Assembly: GCA_033725935.1 (NCBI GenBank)
Contig: MU867094.1
Span: 248,001-312,000 of the forward strand
Length of the DNA: 64,000 nt
Source: Cladorrhinum sp. PSN259
Taxonomy: Eukaryota > Ascomycota > Sordariomycetes > Sordariales > Podosporaceae
Direction: 5' to 3'
Notes under the pieces: generated by a model
Databases searched by the model: none
Told to the model about the DNA's origin: nothing
The model's input: only the letters and a program-made list of their open reading frames with translations
Translations under genes and position numbers: made by a program
Shown: positions 54,394-64,000 of the stretch, one piece after another
How the letters are laid out: each line of letters begins with the position of its first letter
Position numbering within the stretch: position 1 is the stretch's first letter

Positions 54394-55302
54394 GCGATGG
54401 ATCAGCAACCAGCGACAGCGACAAACGATATGACAAAGGACAATTGCGTCTCCCACAAGCTGTGCGTGTTTGCGTGCAGCATCAGTGTGTATGCCAACAC
54501 CATCCCGCAGTGACGGTCTAGCCGTTCCTTCGGGTGGTCCGAAAAGAGGGAAACGCAAGTGTGAGCTGGGTTTGGGAGGAGAACAGGTCCCACTGAAGCA
54601 ACAAAAAAGAGGGAAAGACTTGGCATTCGGTGAGCCATCAATTGGAGTACGGAATGGGGGAAATGGGGGAATTTCATTGGTTCGGGAGCGCATTAGGACT
54701 TTCTCAACTACCTGATTTTTATTTTTATTTGTTATCTTAATGTCAGTTCCGCCCAGCGATGTTTCTTTGCTCCGGGGAAGTGGGCCTCGCTTTGGACAGG
54801 CGGAGAGCTGCCATGCTCCGTTATCTACATAAGGGAGTTGTACTCGACTTGTCTAGACGGCTTTGGGCCGGGCAAATTGAACTGTAGCCCCAGTTGGGGG
54901 TCTTGGAAAGGGGAATTTCACTTAGGATGGTCATGGCTTGTCACAATATGAAGGGCACGAATTGAATCTCATTACCAGGACTTTTTGCGTTTTGACATCA
55001 ATGTTTGTTTTGCCCGTCCGTAAATACAATATACACCATTAACGCCCAGCCCAAGTACTGTAAACTCCGTCGCGATCTTAAAAGTGCCAAAAGTAAAGTC
55101 CAGACAAGATGTAAACAACCACGCTGTAGTAGTGGTGCAGACACGCAAAAAAATGAAGCCGAAACAAATAAGAGGGTTAAGGGGCGGAGCTTGATATGTA
55201 CTTCCCCCTCCACGCGCCGAGTCATGGGGATTATTAGACTCTGTCCATCAAAGGGCAATGCGTTCGCGGCCAAATACCCATTTTTGTTCCCTCCCACGCT
55301 TT
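54394..55302. other. Convergent spacer, 909 bp
   Basis: 3' ends of the small conserved gene (+) and Sec72 (-). No gene recognised. Confidence 0.5.
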
Positions 55303-55923
55303 TCATGCATCTCCGCTCGCCTTCTGCGTGGCAATCTTGGAATCAATCTCCTTCAACAGCTCGGCCAGCTCCTTCTCCTCGCCCTCAAACTCGAGCGCCT
55401 TGGCCACCGCCCCCCTCGCCTCATGGTACCGACCCATCTCCAACAGGCATTTGCCCCTCCTGAACCACGCCTTCGCGTTGCCCTGGCTCTTGGCGGCGAC
55501 GCTCGCCTCGGCGTCCACCGCGCCCTCCGGCCAATTGCCCAGCTGCATGTGCGCCTGCGCGCGGTTGCTGTACAGCTGGTGGACTTCCTCCCTGACGAGC
55601 CCCGAGGGTTCCCAGGACGGGCGCTGCAGCGCCATCTGCAGACCGAGCGTGTAGAACTTTACCGCCTCCGCGTACCGGCCCTTGCGGTACTCGTTGTTTC
55701 CGCTCTCGCGGAGCTTCGTGACGTTGCCGCTGCGCTTGGGGTTGACGGGTACCGGCGGTGGAGGCACCATGTGTGGTGGGTCGAGGCTGTGGAGGGCGCG
55801 GTGGAGGGAGTTGAGGGCGGCGAGCTCTGCCTCTAGCGCTTTGGAGGAAGCATGTGCGCTAATGGTTTTGGTCTTTGGGTCGATCTGTAGGGGGATGAAG
55901 TCGAAGGTGTCTTGATCCGACAT
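55303..55923 (-). CDS. SEC72: Translocation protein Sec72 (TPR protein)
   Basis: Intronless, 206 residues starting MSDQDTFDFIPLQIDPKTKT. Sec72 is a cytosolic subunit of the Sec62/63 complex that assists post-translational import into the ER, and its TPR domain can bind Hsp70 C-termini. After a 65-residue N-terminal part that in Sec72 contacts Sec71, TPR helices run from about residue 66: VTKLRESGNNEYRKGRYAEA, HQLYSNRAQAHMQLGNWPEG and AKAWFRRGKCLLEMGRYHEA. A charged C-terminal helix ends the protein. Length and order fit the family. A generic TPR co-chaperone is the alternative, but the N-terminus favours Sec72. Confidence 0.86.
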   Translation of the reverse strand: MSDQDTFDFIPLQIDPKTKTISAHASSKALEAELAALNSLHRALHSLDPPHMVPPPPVPVNPKRSGNVTKLRESGNNEYRKGRYAEAVKFYTLGLQMALQRPSWEPSGLVREEVHQLYSNRAQAHMQLGNWPEGAVDAEASVAAKSQGNAKAWFRRGKCLLEMGRYHEARGAVAKALEFEGEEKELAELLKEIDSKIATQKASGDA

Positions 55924-57463
55924 CGTGAGGTCTGGTTATTTCTTTGTTTGAGGGATCGTTATGTGGTGCGTATATTTCGTGTGCCGAAAATGGTTTCCCT
56001 CCTCTCTTCGGTTCTCGGAGGGGATGCAGCGCCGTGCAAGGCTTGTGGTTTAAAGTCGAGTGAATTCCCGTCGAGAAATTAAAATGGGATTATGTCGATG
56101 ATTTGTTGAAGGTATTGGTCTAAGTTTGTCAAGAGTCAGGTAAATTCCAGGGTTGTGGTTTGTAACTCAAATAGTGGTGGGGAGGTACCTACGTGTAGCA
56201 GGATGTTGTAAAGCTTCCTGAAGAGAAAGGACACCGTGCATTCCAGGTTGAGTGTTAGCTGGCAACATTGCTTGCTCTTATCTTATCATAAGTGCCAAGA
56301 GCTCTGGATGGCGAGAAAAGTTCCTTCTACACTGCGCGCAAACGACTCAGGGTTGGGGTATTTCATTGATCCGTTTAACCAACCACGTGCCAGTGTTAGG
56401 GTCCTGTTATTGAGCCTTTCCAATTATTACCTTGAATATTCTGACAATTCAATCGATCAATCCTGGTTCACTGGAATTGGCAGAACTTAAGCAAGAATTG
56501 AATTGCAAGAAATTTGAATTGATTAGAAGAACTGTCTTAGGAATTGGTCAAAGCGACACACTGAAGCAGGCACCTATGCGGCCAGCAAAATAATAGAGAG
56601 TTTTAAACAGCATCCTCCCAGTACTAACACCGCCCCAATTTCACCATTTTTCGACACAATAACTTTACTTCTTTTTCATCATAATATTCTTGACATTCTG
56701 TTTATTATTTTGATTTTCATGCTTTTTCTGAAGGGCAATATTATGCTTTGAAGTATGGGGTAGTACATGCGATTTTATTAGTGTTGGTGGGAAATGGTAC
56801 TTGCAGTTTCCATTATTTTGTTGGCAGGCTGGTAGAGTAGTTGACCTGTGCTTGGACCCACAATTACCCCCGAACCTCTTTTGTGGACGAACCAAACATC
56901 ACCGTGGGCTATTTCACAGAATCAAGGAAAGGGAGAGATGATTAATTCCGACTTTTGAATTTCAAGACTGAAGACTACTAAAAACTCACTTGCTATATAT
57001 GTGTCTTGGTTCAGAAAGTTAACAGCATCCGACCCCCAGCATCTCGTCACTGCTCCATACTTTTTCATAAACCCTTTGGCCCATTAACAGAAATCTGGCG
57101 GAAGAACCTCCACAATGAGTGTCTAACTGCCAATACTAATCGCAAATAAAGGCCAATCACTCTTCAGAAAAGATTGCCTTCCTGAGTCAAAGCCAATATC
57201 CCCCAACCAGCTCGACCTCGCTAGAGGTTGAAAACCAAGAGAAAAAAAGAAGAAGAAGAAAAGCATGGATTGAAGCAAAAGAAAATAATCTGAAGAAACC
57301 ATGTGTACTGGGCCAGATAGTGCATAAAAAATGAAAGAACAACGGTCGCAGTTCTAACAAACAAACCGTCCCTCAAAATGGTGAACCTCAAATCCAGACT
57401 CAAAGGATGCCAGTCAGAGTAACCAATTCACAAAACTGACCCATGTGACTTGGGTGTCCCATC
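55924..57463. other. AT-rich spacer, 1.54 kb
   Basis: Promoter of Sec72 (-) on the left and 3' end of the regulator gene (-) on the right. AT-rich, especially 56430-56760. No gene recognised. Confidence 0.5.
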
Positions 57464-59808
57464 TCAATAGGGCCAATCATCTATTCTCCCAACGCTTGGC
57501 CTCTCCTGGCCAAAGATAGGCGGGGGCGTCCACTGGTTCTCTTTGGTCGTTGCCCGCGAGAACATTAGTGAAGTCCAGGCGACATCGTGTTCCCAAAATC
57601 CATCCAAAGGGGTTTTGGGGATTGATCGTTGTTTCAACTGAGCTGAGATTGACCTGATGAAATCCAGTTGATATGGCTCAAGGAAATAGAGTGCTTTGCC
57701 GTTGACGACTGTTAAATCGCAGCGTTTATAGTAGTCCCAGTGAGCCAAGAGCACAGCAGCACTGTAATGAAGTTGCTCGATCAAGGCAGTGTTTGGATCG
57801 CCAAGCTTGCCGTATCGTGTGTCCTTTTTAGCCAGAGGTGTCAGCGAACTGGATGTGGAAATATTGGTCGAAAATGCACACATGTATAAGAACCAAACAG
57901 AAACAATCCAACAGAGCCAACAGTGAAGACGACTTACCAGAGGAAGGCCTTGTGAGTTTTCCCTCACATACCGGAAGCGGTCCCAAGAGCAGGTGCTCAC
58001 GATGTTGAGGAGCAGAAACGTGACAAGGAACATGGTGAACCATTGTTCCGTGACCTTCGAGGAAAGCGCATCTTCGAAGGGGTACAAGACGTCTCTCTGA
58101 AGCTTTGTATACACAGTTAGGTGTCGTATGCTGTCAAATTGCGCTACAACCATCCGCGGAACTGACACTAGGCCGTCCCTGGGTTCGTAACCGGACACAG
58201 GGGTGATGTTGAAGGTTTCCCCACCGCAAATGTGAGATGATCCTAGACCAAGTGCTAAAAGTTGCATCAGTGACTGCAATCAACCAGAGGAACAAGACTG
58301 AGCTTTGCAGTTTCTTGGGATTGCTCTCAACAAACAGCACTTGTATAAATCAAACTCAATGGTCATGGGGGCAATGGTGAATAAAAAATCAAGGAACCGT
58401 GGTGGCACATACTGATGGCGAACCAATAACGCACTACTGTTTTCAAAAACTCGCTTTCTTTCTCACCTGGCTATGAATCTTGATATCAGCGTCATGTCAG
58501 CAACTTGTTCCAGGAGCAAAACCTACAGGAAGCGATTCAAGGTGCCGTGGGATCATGGCGAAGATCTGGTTGATAATCTCATTCGAGTCGCAGCGTTCCG
58601 AGGCGATAGCGATGGCTTCCAAGGCATTTTCCTCGATGTACCGAGCGAATTCTTTTGAGGTCTTCTTGACATCACGGAGACAGATGGGCGGCAATTTCTG
58701 GACTTGACGGATGCCTTTGGCGACGAACTCCCGATCCAACTTGTCACCTTCCGCCGGCTTGAAGTAGTGGACTTGAAGAACCATAGGCTTCGGGCACAGT
58801 CGTTGAATTATTTGGATTTCAAAGAACTCGCCGGGGTTGATGGCAGAAATATCATTCATCTGGGTGTGGTCAAATCGCCTTGTCAGACCGAGGTTGCCAG
58901 ACCGGTAGAACGTCATGGCGTTGAGTTTCCTGAGATTATTGAGACATGGGATCCAATGCTCAGTTTTCTTGGAATTTCCATGGCGAACTTTGCTGCAGGA
59001 TTGACATTCCGCATTCGGGTCCGGATTGTTCGGATCTCGAAAGCACTGATCACTCGGATATCAGAACCATAACCAACAGATGGGCTTCTTGACAAGCGAC
59101 GGCTTACTTTGATCCTTTGAATGCGGCATCGGTGACAGGTCCTTGACCCCTCGACCTGACCTCGTTCACCGTCCCTGCTAACTGGCAGTCGAAAGGGCTG
59201 TAACAAGTTGTCGGCCGACTCCCACCAATTAAGTTCGTCCTTTGTGCTGTCGGATAGAACTGAAGTCTCTCTGGTCGAATACTGAGCTTCGGTAGACTCG
59301 TCATGGTCGATTGACATACAATCCGAAAATTCGGGTTCACCATTCGGGCAGTATGCAAGAGCAGGTCCGTGATGTGGGAAACGATTCACCGGCCCGGACG
59401 GTGAGTTGGAAACACTGTGGCTTGCATAATTATTTGCTTGTTGAGGTGGAGGTGAGCTGTAACCGTAACCTGTGGGTGTACTTAGCGACTGTCCACCCGA
59501 ATAGAACGAATGGGCAAAATCTCCGGATGGGAAGCAGGCATTGTTGGAGATCGGTTGGTCGGTTGAAAAGGGTGGTGGCACATGCTGCCAACTATGAGCA
59601 TATTGGCCAGCCTGGAATTACAACCAGGGTTAGTCGTGAAGTCTTGAGATTTACCGAATGACGGGTCACAGATGACAAGGACGGAACTTACCGAACCCAT
59701 ATGGTGATACATGTAGTTCCCCGTCGCATCGACCTCAGGCTTGACTTCGACATCGACTTGCATCTCGTCATCCTCGCCAATGAACGATGACCCCCACCCG
59801 CCATGCAT
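57464..59808 (-). CDS. Variant zinc-cluster (Zn2Cys6-type) transcription regulator
   Basis: One gene whose parts look like two genes. Exons: 59692-59808, 59108-59611, 58527-59045, 58467-58478 (12 nt), about 58336-58411, about 57938-58254 and 57464-57823; about 634 residues. The acidic Pro/Ser-rich N-terminus leads to TCHRCRIQRIK (C198, C201), and the intron falls exactly before the third Cys (C208), splitting the cluster. Then come CQSC and, 14 residues on, another Cys: the second half is wider than in classic Gal4-type clusters. The C-terminal region (TPVSGYEPRDGLVSVPRMVV, FLLLNIVSTCSWDRFRYVRE, LIEQLHYSAAVLLAHWDYYK, PLDGFWEHDVAWTS) follows the helical effector-domain pattern of a fungal regulator family. 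Exon joins at 58254-58527 are tentative. Target genes unknown; the TauD-like gene lies upstream, divergent. Confidence 0.72.
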
Positions 59809-62102
59809 GTTGGATCCCGACCCCTGGTTTGGGAGTCAAGGAAATGGTGCGATATCTGGGGTAGCCTTGTGGCGTGTGTCTCTTTGGGTTTCTCGACTAG
59901 GCCGGACAGGGGGGTGGGATGACAAGACAAGTGTGACCAGAACGATCTTCCTTTGACAGGGCTGGGCTCGGAACTGTGCAACCACACGCACACACATAAC
60001 CTCTCTTGTTGGATCCAATGAAGGCTGCTTGGGCGGCGACGAGGTGGTACTAGATTTGACAAGGGGCGGGTTGTGCGACTAGAATCCACAATTATTGTGT
60101 GCAGAGTGCATGGGAGATACTGCGCCAGTGAGATGCGTCGCCTGTTATAGGAGACAGAAGATGGCGATTGGAATGGCCCAGAAAACCAGGGGATCAATTG
60201 GCATCTTAAGTGCAAAGAGAACTCCCTCACTTGGGTGCAGAATTCAAATATGCTCACTGTCTTACCCTTCCGAGGCCCGATCGCCTTCTGCCGTCTTTTT
60301 TTGAGATATATCATTTTTCACATTTCAAAAGCAGTCCAATACCATAGTACAGCAAGATAATGAGACAGGTCACTGCCAATGTCCCAGATCTCAAGGCTTT
60401 GGACCAATAAACTATGCCCTGAAGCGAGTTGTGGCTCGCTCTGATGCAGTTGGGCTGCACGCGTCTGAATTGGGAAATCGAGGAAACCGCAGCCCGTAGA
60501 CCACACCGCCCAGTGACCGCTTCTTAGCAAATGAGTGGCAGAGAGGAGAGATCGGCAGACAACGAGCGGGGAAACCCAAGTCTGGACTTGTCCAATCGTG
60601 GAACATGGACTTGCAGCAAATCCGAGCTGTCACCTCACATACGGCAAGTACGCTACGCCATCCATACGGATCAGCCCCGGCTCTTGACTGTGGGCGAATC
60701 ATCGCTCACTCACTTTTGGCTTGGCGATTACGAGGTAAACCTGTCGGATGCATGTCCATGCATCTGAACCACCAGGAATTGGACGGGACATCCTCCTCAT
60801 CCGTCCTCCTCCTCCCCTCCCCCCTCCCCGGTTGACCTGCACTAAACTTCGAAATCGCGGCAGTGAGACATTGATCCGGGAATGACGGAATGGTTTCCCG
60901 ATCCAGTCTTCCGCTCCCGTCTACGGCGCCCGCCGCTCGAAGGTGAGCTGTCATAAAGCTGCTCATAACCCAGCAAATGACTTCCAGTAATACCTGCCAA
61001 GGTAGGAATCGTCCCCATCATAAGAAGCTATTATGGGTCTATCATCAGGCTGGATGGTTCCGTACCGTAGGCGCGGGTCGCCAACGACCTTTCATCGCTC
61101 CCTAGAGCCTGGGATGTGTTTCCCTGGTGAAAGAGAATAGCCCAATTGCCTGTACATGTGGGACACTGGGAGTAGATGGGCCTAAACCAAGACTCTGTCC
61201 TGGTGCTTGTCCGGCGCAATAAAATGCTCACTGCAGACAAGACATGGGGGCCATGCTGGGGTCTGGGGATTGGCTGGAGAGAATGGGACCACCCTCACTT
61301 TGACAATCTGTCAGAGGTCAAACCACGTTCCATCGGTAGAAAAGCTGTAGACCGGCATTGCATCATGATCTTTGGCATATCATGTAAGGGATGGGATTGG
61401 ATGCTACTGCAGGTCGTTGCAACATCATCCACGGCAGTCAAGCTTCGATCTGTCTTGCTGAAAACCGACAGTCGGCCGGACCAGAGCACGGAATTGATTA
61501 TAGGCATATCTGAGAGTCTCGAATCTCTGCCCGCAACCCCATATTGTCGCCCGACGAATCCAGCCCGAGATTCAGCCATGCCGCGCAATGCGCAAGTTGC
61601 ACAGAGCATCCACCATCTCGACCTGAACCACGTCGTCCCCAACATCTGCGACCTTGCCCATCTTGGATACACTAATGGCCGTACACACCACCTCGCCTCT
61701 CTCGTCTGACAGTGATACCCGACCGTCGAGTAATTATGATGTATGCGGCCACCAGAGCGGGATATTCATTGGACAGGTTGGAATAATTCGTGGCGGGCGA
61801 GTTGGGTTCCAAAGTTTTGCCAACATTTATTATACCCGCCTGCCTGGTTTGGTCTCACAACATGAAGAAAGCCGAGATGCATCAGCGGCATCATTGCCCA
61901 ATCAGCCAAGACTCGATGCTGAAAGTTCGGCCCCGGAGCTGTCGTGATAGGCGTGGTCAATCAAATCCATCCTCCTCAGCCTCGATTATAACGCGCCCTT
62001 TCCTTCTCCCACTCGGCCAGGAGAATTACCCAGTGCCTCGAACTTCCCCTCAATCAGAGCCACCTGACAAGACCCAAGAGACAGCGAAAGCAAGAATAGA
62101 CG
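59809..62102. other. Divergent spacer, 2.29 kb
   Basis: Between the regulator (-) and the dioxygenase (+) start codons, so it contains both promoters. Frames such as 61176-61709 (+) are open but not recognisable. Confidence 0.45.
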
Positions 62103-63421
62103 ATGGGTGATCAAGGCAAAGGGATCGCCTTCCATGGCGGAAGGAATACATTTACCTCTGCCAACTCTCCCGTGTGGCTTGATCGCCACCCTATGACTTG
62201 GAAGCCCGGCGACTTCACAGACCCAACTTCCTACGTGATCGAGATCACCGAGGATGGAGAAGGAGAGGTGCAAGAAGCACTGAAGAAGTTCAAAGGTCAG
62301 AAGATAACCGACATGGTCGAAGCAACGCAGCAGCTAATGTGTTCACCCAGGGCTCGGACTCGATAACCACGAAACCAACCTTGACAACTTCCCGCTCCCT
62401 ACCGTCAAATCCCTGCTTCGACAAGCCTCCCATGACGTCTATCAAGGCCGTGGCTTTACCATTCTGCGTGGCCTCGGTCTTTGTGGCCAAGACAGTGCCG
62501 ACAATATCACCATGTTCTTGGGTGTTTCAGACCACATCGGCTCACAGAGAGGCCGCCAAGCCAGAGCAAAGGGCTATATGCTGCGTACAATGCTCTTGAA
62601 TCACCAGTTCACAGAAAACTTACTAACCATGTTATTCTAGAGCATATCACGGATCCTAAGACGCTCACCACAGCCTATGAGCAACGTCATGGTATTCATA
62701 CGCCAGCTGGGCTAGAGTGGCATACCGATATGGGACCCGATGTCTTGGCACTCCATGTCTACTCACTCGCGGAGGAAGGCGGCAATACCTACATAGCACC
62801 GTCGTTCACGATTTACCAAGAGCTCCTGCGGGAGCATCCCGAGGTGGTGAAAATTCTCCGCCGTCCTTTCCCGTTGCAGATGTGAGTGGCTACTTGAATA
62901 TTACATCAAAACCACTGTTAACGTCCGTCAGCTCGAATGATCCTCTGCAGTATACGCTGGTGCCTCTGCTCTATGTGGGCGAGGATCGTATCTTCTTGAG
63001 CTTCGATCCTGGAAGGCTTGTACCCCGTCCTGGCACAGATATCCCTCCCTTGAGTCCGGAGCAAAAGTACGCCCTAGGTGTTCTTTCCGAGGTGGCTGAT
63101 AAGTTCCGTCTTCGGCTTAATCTGAAACCAGGTGATATGGTCTTCATTAATCAATGGTCAACGCTTCATTCCAGGGACAGCTACGTCGATGCCAAGGATA
63201 CCAATGGTCCTCGACGCCATCTTGTCAGATTGCATTTGAGGAACCCAGAGCTGGCCTGGCCGGTCCCAGAGTCAATGCGGGCGCCAATGGAGAAGGCCTT
63301 TGGCAAAGATGGCCAAGGCCACGGCCATGATGGGGTGCATGAGAAATATCCAGTCACGCCTAAAGACGTTGTGTCAGGACCGCCTGGGTACACAGCTGGC
63401 TCGGCCGCTTGTGACAACTGA
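62103..63421 (+). CDS. TauD/TfdA-family Fe(II)/2-oxoglutarate dioxygenase
   Basis: Exons 62103-62295, 62351-62584, 62641-62881 and 62932-63421 give 385 residues. After an N-terminal block (PVWLDRHPMTWKPGDF, SYVIEITEDGEGEV) splicing joins ALKKFK to GLGLDNHETNLDNFPLPTV. RGFTILRGLGLCGQD and HIGSQRGRQARAKGYML follow. The metal motif HxD is in GLEWHTDMGPDVLALHVYSL (H170, D172). The distal part carries LKPGDMVFINQWSTLHSRDS and GPRRHLVRLHLRNPELAWPV, supplying the third His and the Arg for 2-oxoglutarate. Introns have good branch sites, including TTACTAACC before the TAG at 62640. Substrate unknown; fungal members include taurine and other sulfonate dioxygenases, but also enzymes of other pathways. 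No targeting signal. Confidence 0.9.
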
Positions 63422-64000
63422 ATCTGCAAGCTGTTTTCATTGTGATGACTTTTGCGCACCTTGCTTTGGTCAATTTGGGTCCTCTGTGGCCCCGTACACG
63501 CAGTAGCTAGTTTGGTTTGATGAATTGATTTTATGTTTTTCACACACCTCGTCCTAATCTTGGATGAACCATTAGAGGCACTAATGCCACGCTATTGTTG
63601 ATGAAGCTACAGTAGCAAGCGATGGTGCAGATACCTACATAAAATCCAGAACCTTGATTCGCCATCAAACCTTGGCGGACTGGGCCCTCGAATACAATTC
63701 TAGAATCACGGACAGTATACCTTACACACAAGGGGATTTTCCAACGGACATTATACGAGGGGCCTACATACGGGGGTGACTCAAAACCCAGAACCTCGGG
63801 GCCAACTTCAATAGATTCACACTTGAAAGTGGCTCTTAAATCTGCTTTTCGACACAAGATACAATGTTTTCTAATGCAAATACATGCGCGAAGTACGGCC
63901 AGCCATACCATACCCGTATTTTACCTAGGCACATTAGCATTTTTGTTACCATGTCTTCGTAATAAATTCTTATACAGATCTTGGGCTATTTTATTACTTC
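63422..64000. other. 3' flank to window edge, 579 bp
   Basis: A 123-codon minus-strand frame (63540-63911, ATG start) fills most of it, but it has no recognised domain and I do not call it a gene. Confidence 0.4.

Noticed and set aside
57464..58279. Separate fungal membrane protein of 271 residues
   Set aside because: Its start is not an ATG, its content matches the C-terminal half of a zinc-cluster regulator family, and one apparent membrane segment is coded by a probable intron.
63540..63911. 123-codon minus-strand frame at the window edge
   Set aside because: ATG start and open, but nothing recognisable; chance cannot be excluded.
1..64000. CRISPR arrays, bacterial operons, 5S rRNA and intact transposons
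   Set aside because: No spaced direct repeats, no ribosome-binding-site-linked gene strings, no 5S core sequence and no terminal inverted repeats or transposase/reverse transcriptase frames were seen.

Overview
The window is nuclear DNA of a filamentous ascomycete, most likely a Sordariomycete close to the Sordariales. The evidence is short spliceosomal introns (about 50-110 nt, GTRNGT donors, CTAAC/CTGAC branch sites), 100-3,000 bp spacers with no operons, intron-bearing or dispersed tRNA genes, and products typical of Pezizomycotina (acrB-like protein, FHIP/RAI16 protein, fungal ABM-like protein, TauD-like oxygenase, variant zinc-cluster regulator). I rebuilt exon structures from reading frame, splice consensus and family knowledge. 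No search or alignment was run.

Layout. 0-40 kb is an ordinary housekeeping block: an N-terminal fragment of an unknown gene (-), mevalonate kinase (-), an ABM-like barrel protein (+), ribosomal protein eL38 (-), a small Ish1-motif membrane protein (+), the CAAX protease Ste24 (+), mitochondrial ribosomal protein bL34m (+), the mRNA-export factor Mtr2 (-), tRNA-Ile(AAT) with an intron (+), a class 3 lipase (-), an FHIP/RAI16-like cargo-adaptor protein (+), an acrB-like protein (-), a 4HBT-type thioesterase (-), a LYR-motif protein of the ETFRF1 type (+), a methyltransferase (-), the CCR4 deadenylase (+), a small conserved fungal protein (-), tRNA-Ser(GCT) (-) and a DUF89/ARMT1-like phosphatase (+).

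40.8-53.8 kb is gene-poor. It opens with an assembly gap flanked by extreme homopolymers. Its only convincing genes are four diverged relatives that share a Cys/His pattern (C-x4-C ... W-x-C-C-x-C ... C-x-H-x2-C-x2-C): one membrane-anchored protein with an acidic tail on the minus strand and three small proteins in tandem on the plus strand. This is the most promising novelty in the window.

53.8-64 kb returns to ordinary genes: a small conserved protein (+), Sec72 (-), a zinc-cluster regulator whose gene appears as two separate long open frames but reads as one gene (-), and a TauD/TfdA-family dioxygenase (+).

A second genome-level signal is the repeated need for AAG, rather than CAG/TAG, at 3' splice sites. 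At least five introns in four unrelated genes only, or best, restore the conserved reading frame with AAG, usually the first usable AG after a CTAAC/CTGAC branch site. Two introns flank 13-nt microexons. These features would make automatic gene calls in this genome lose exons.
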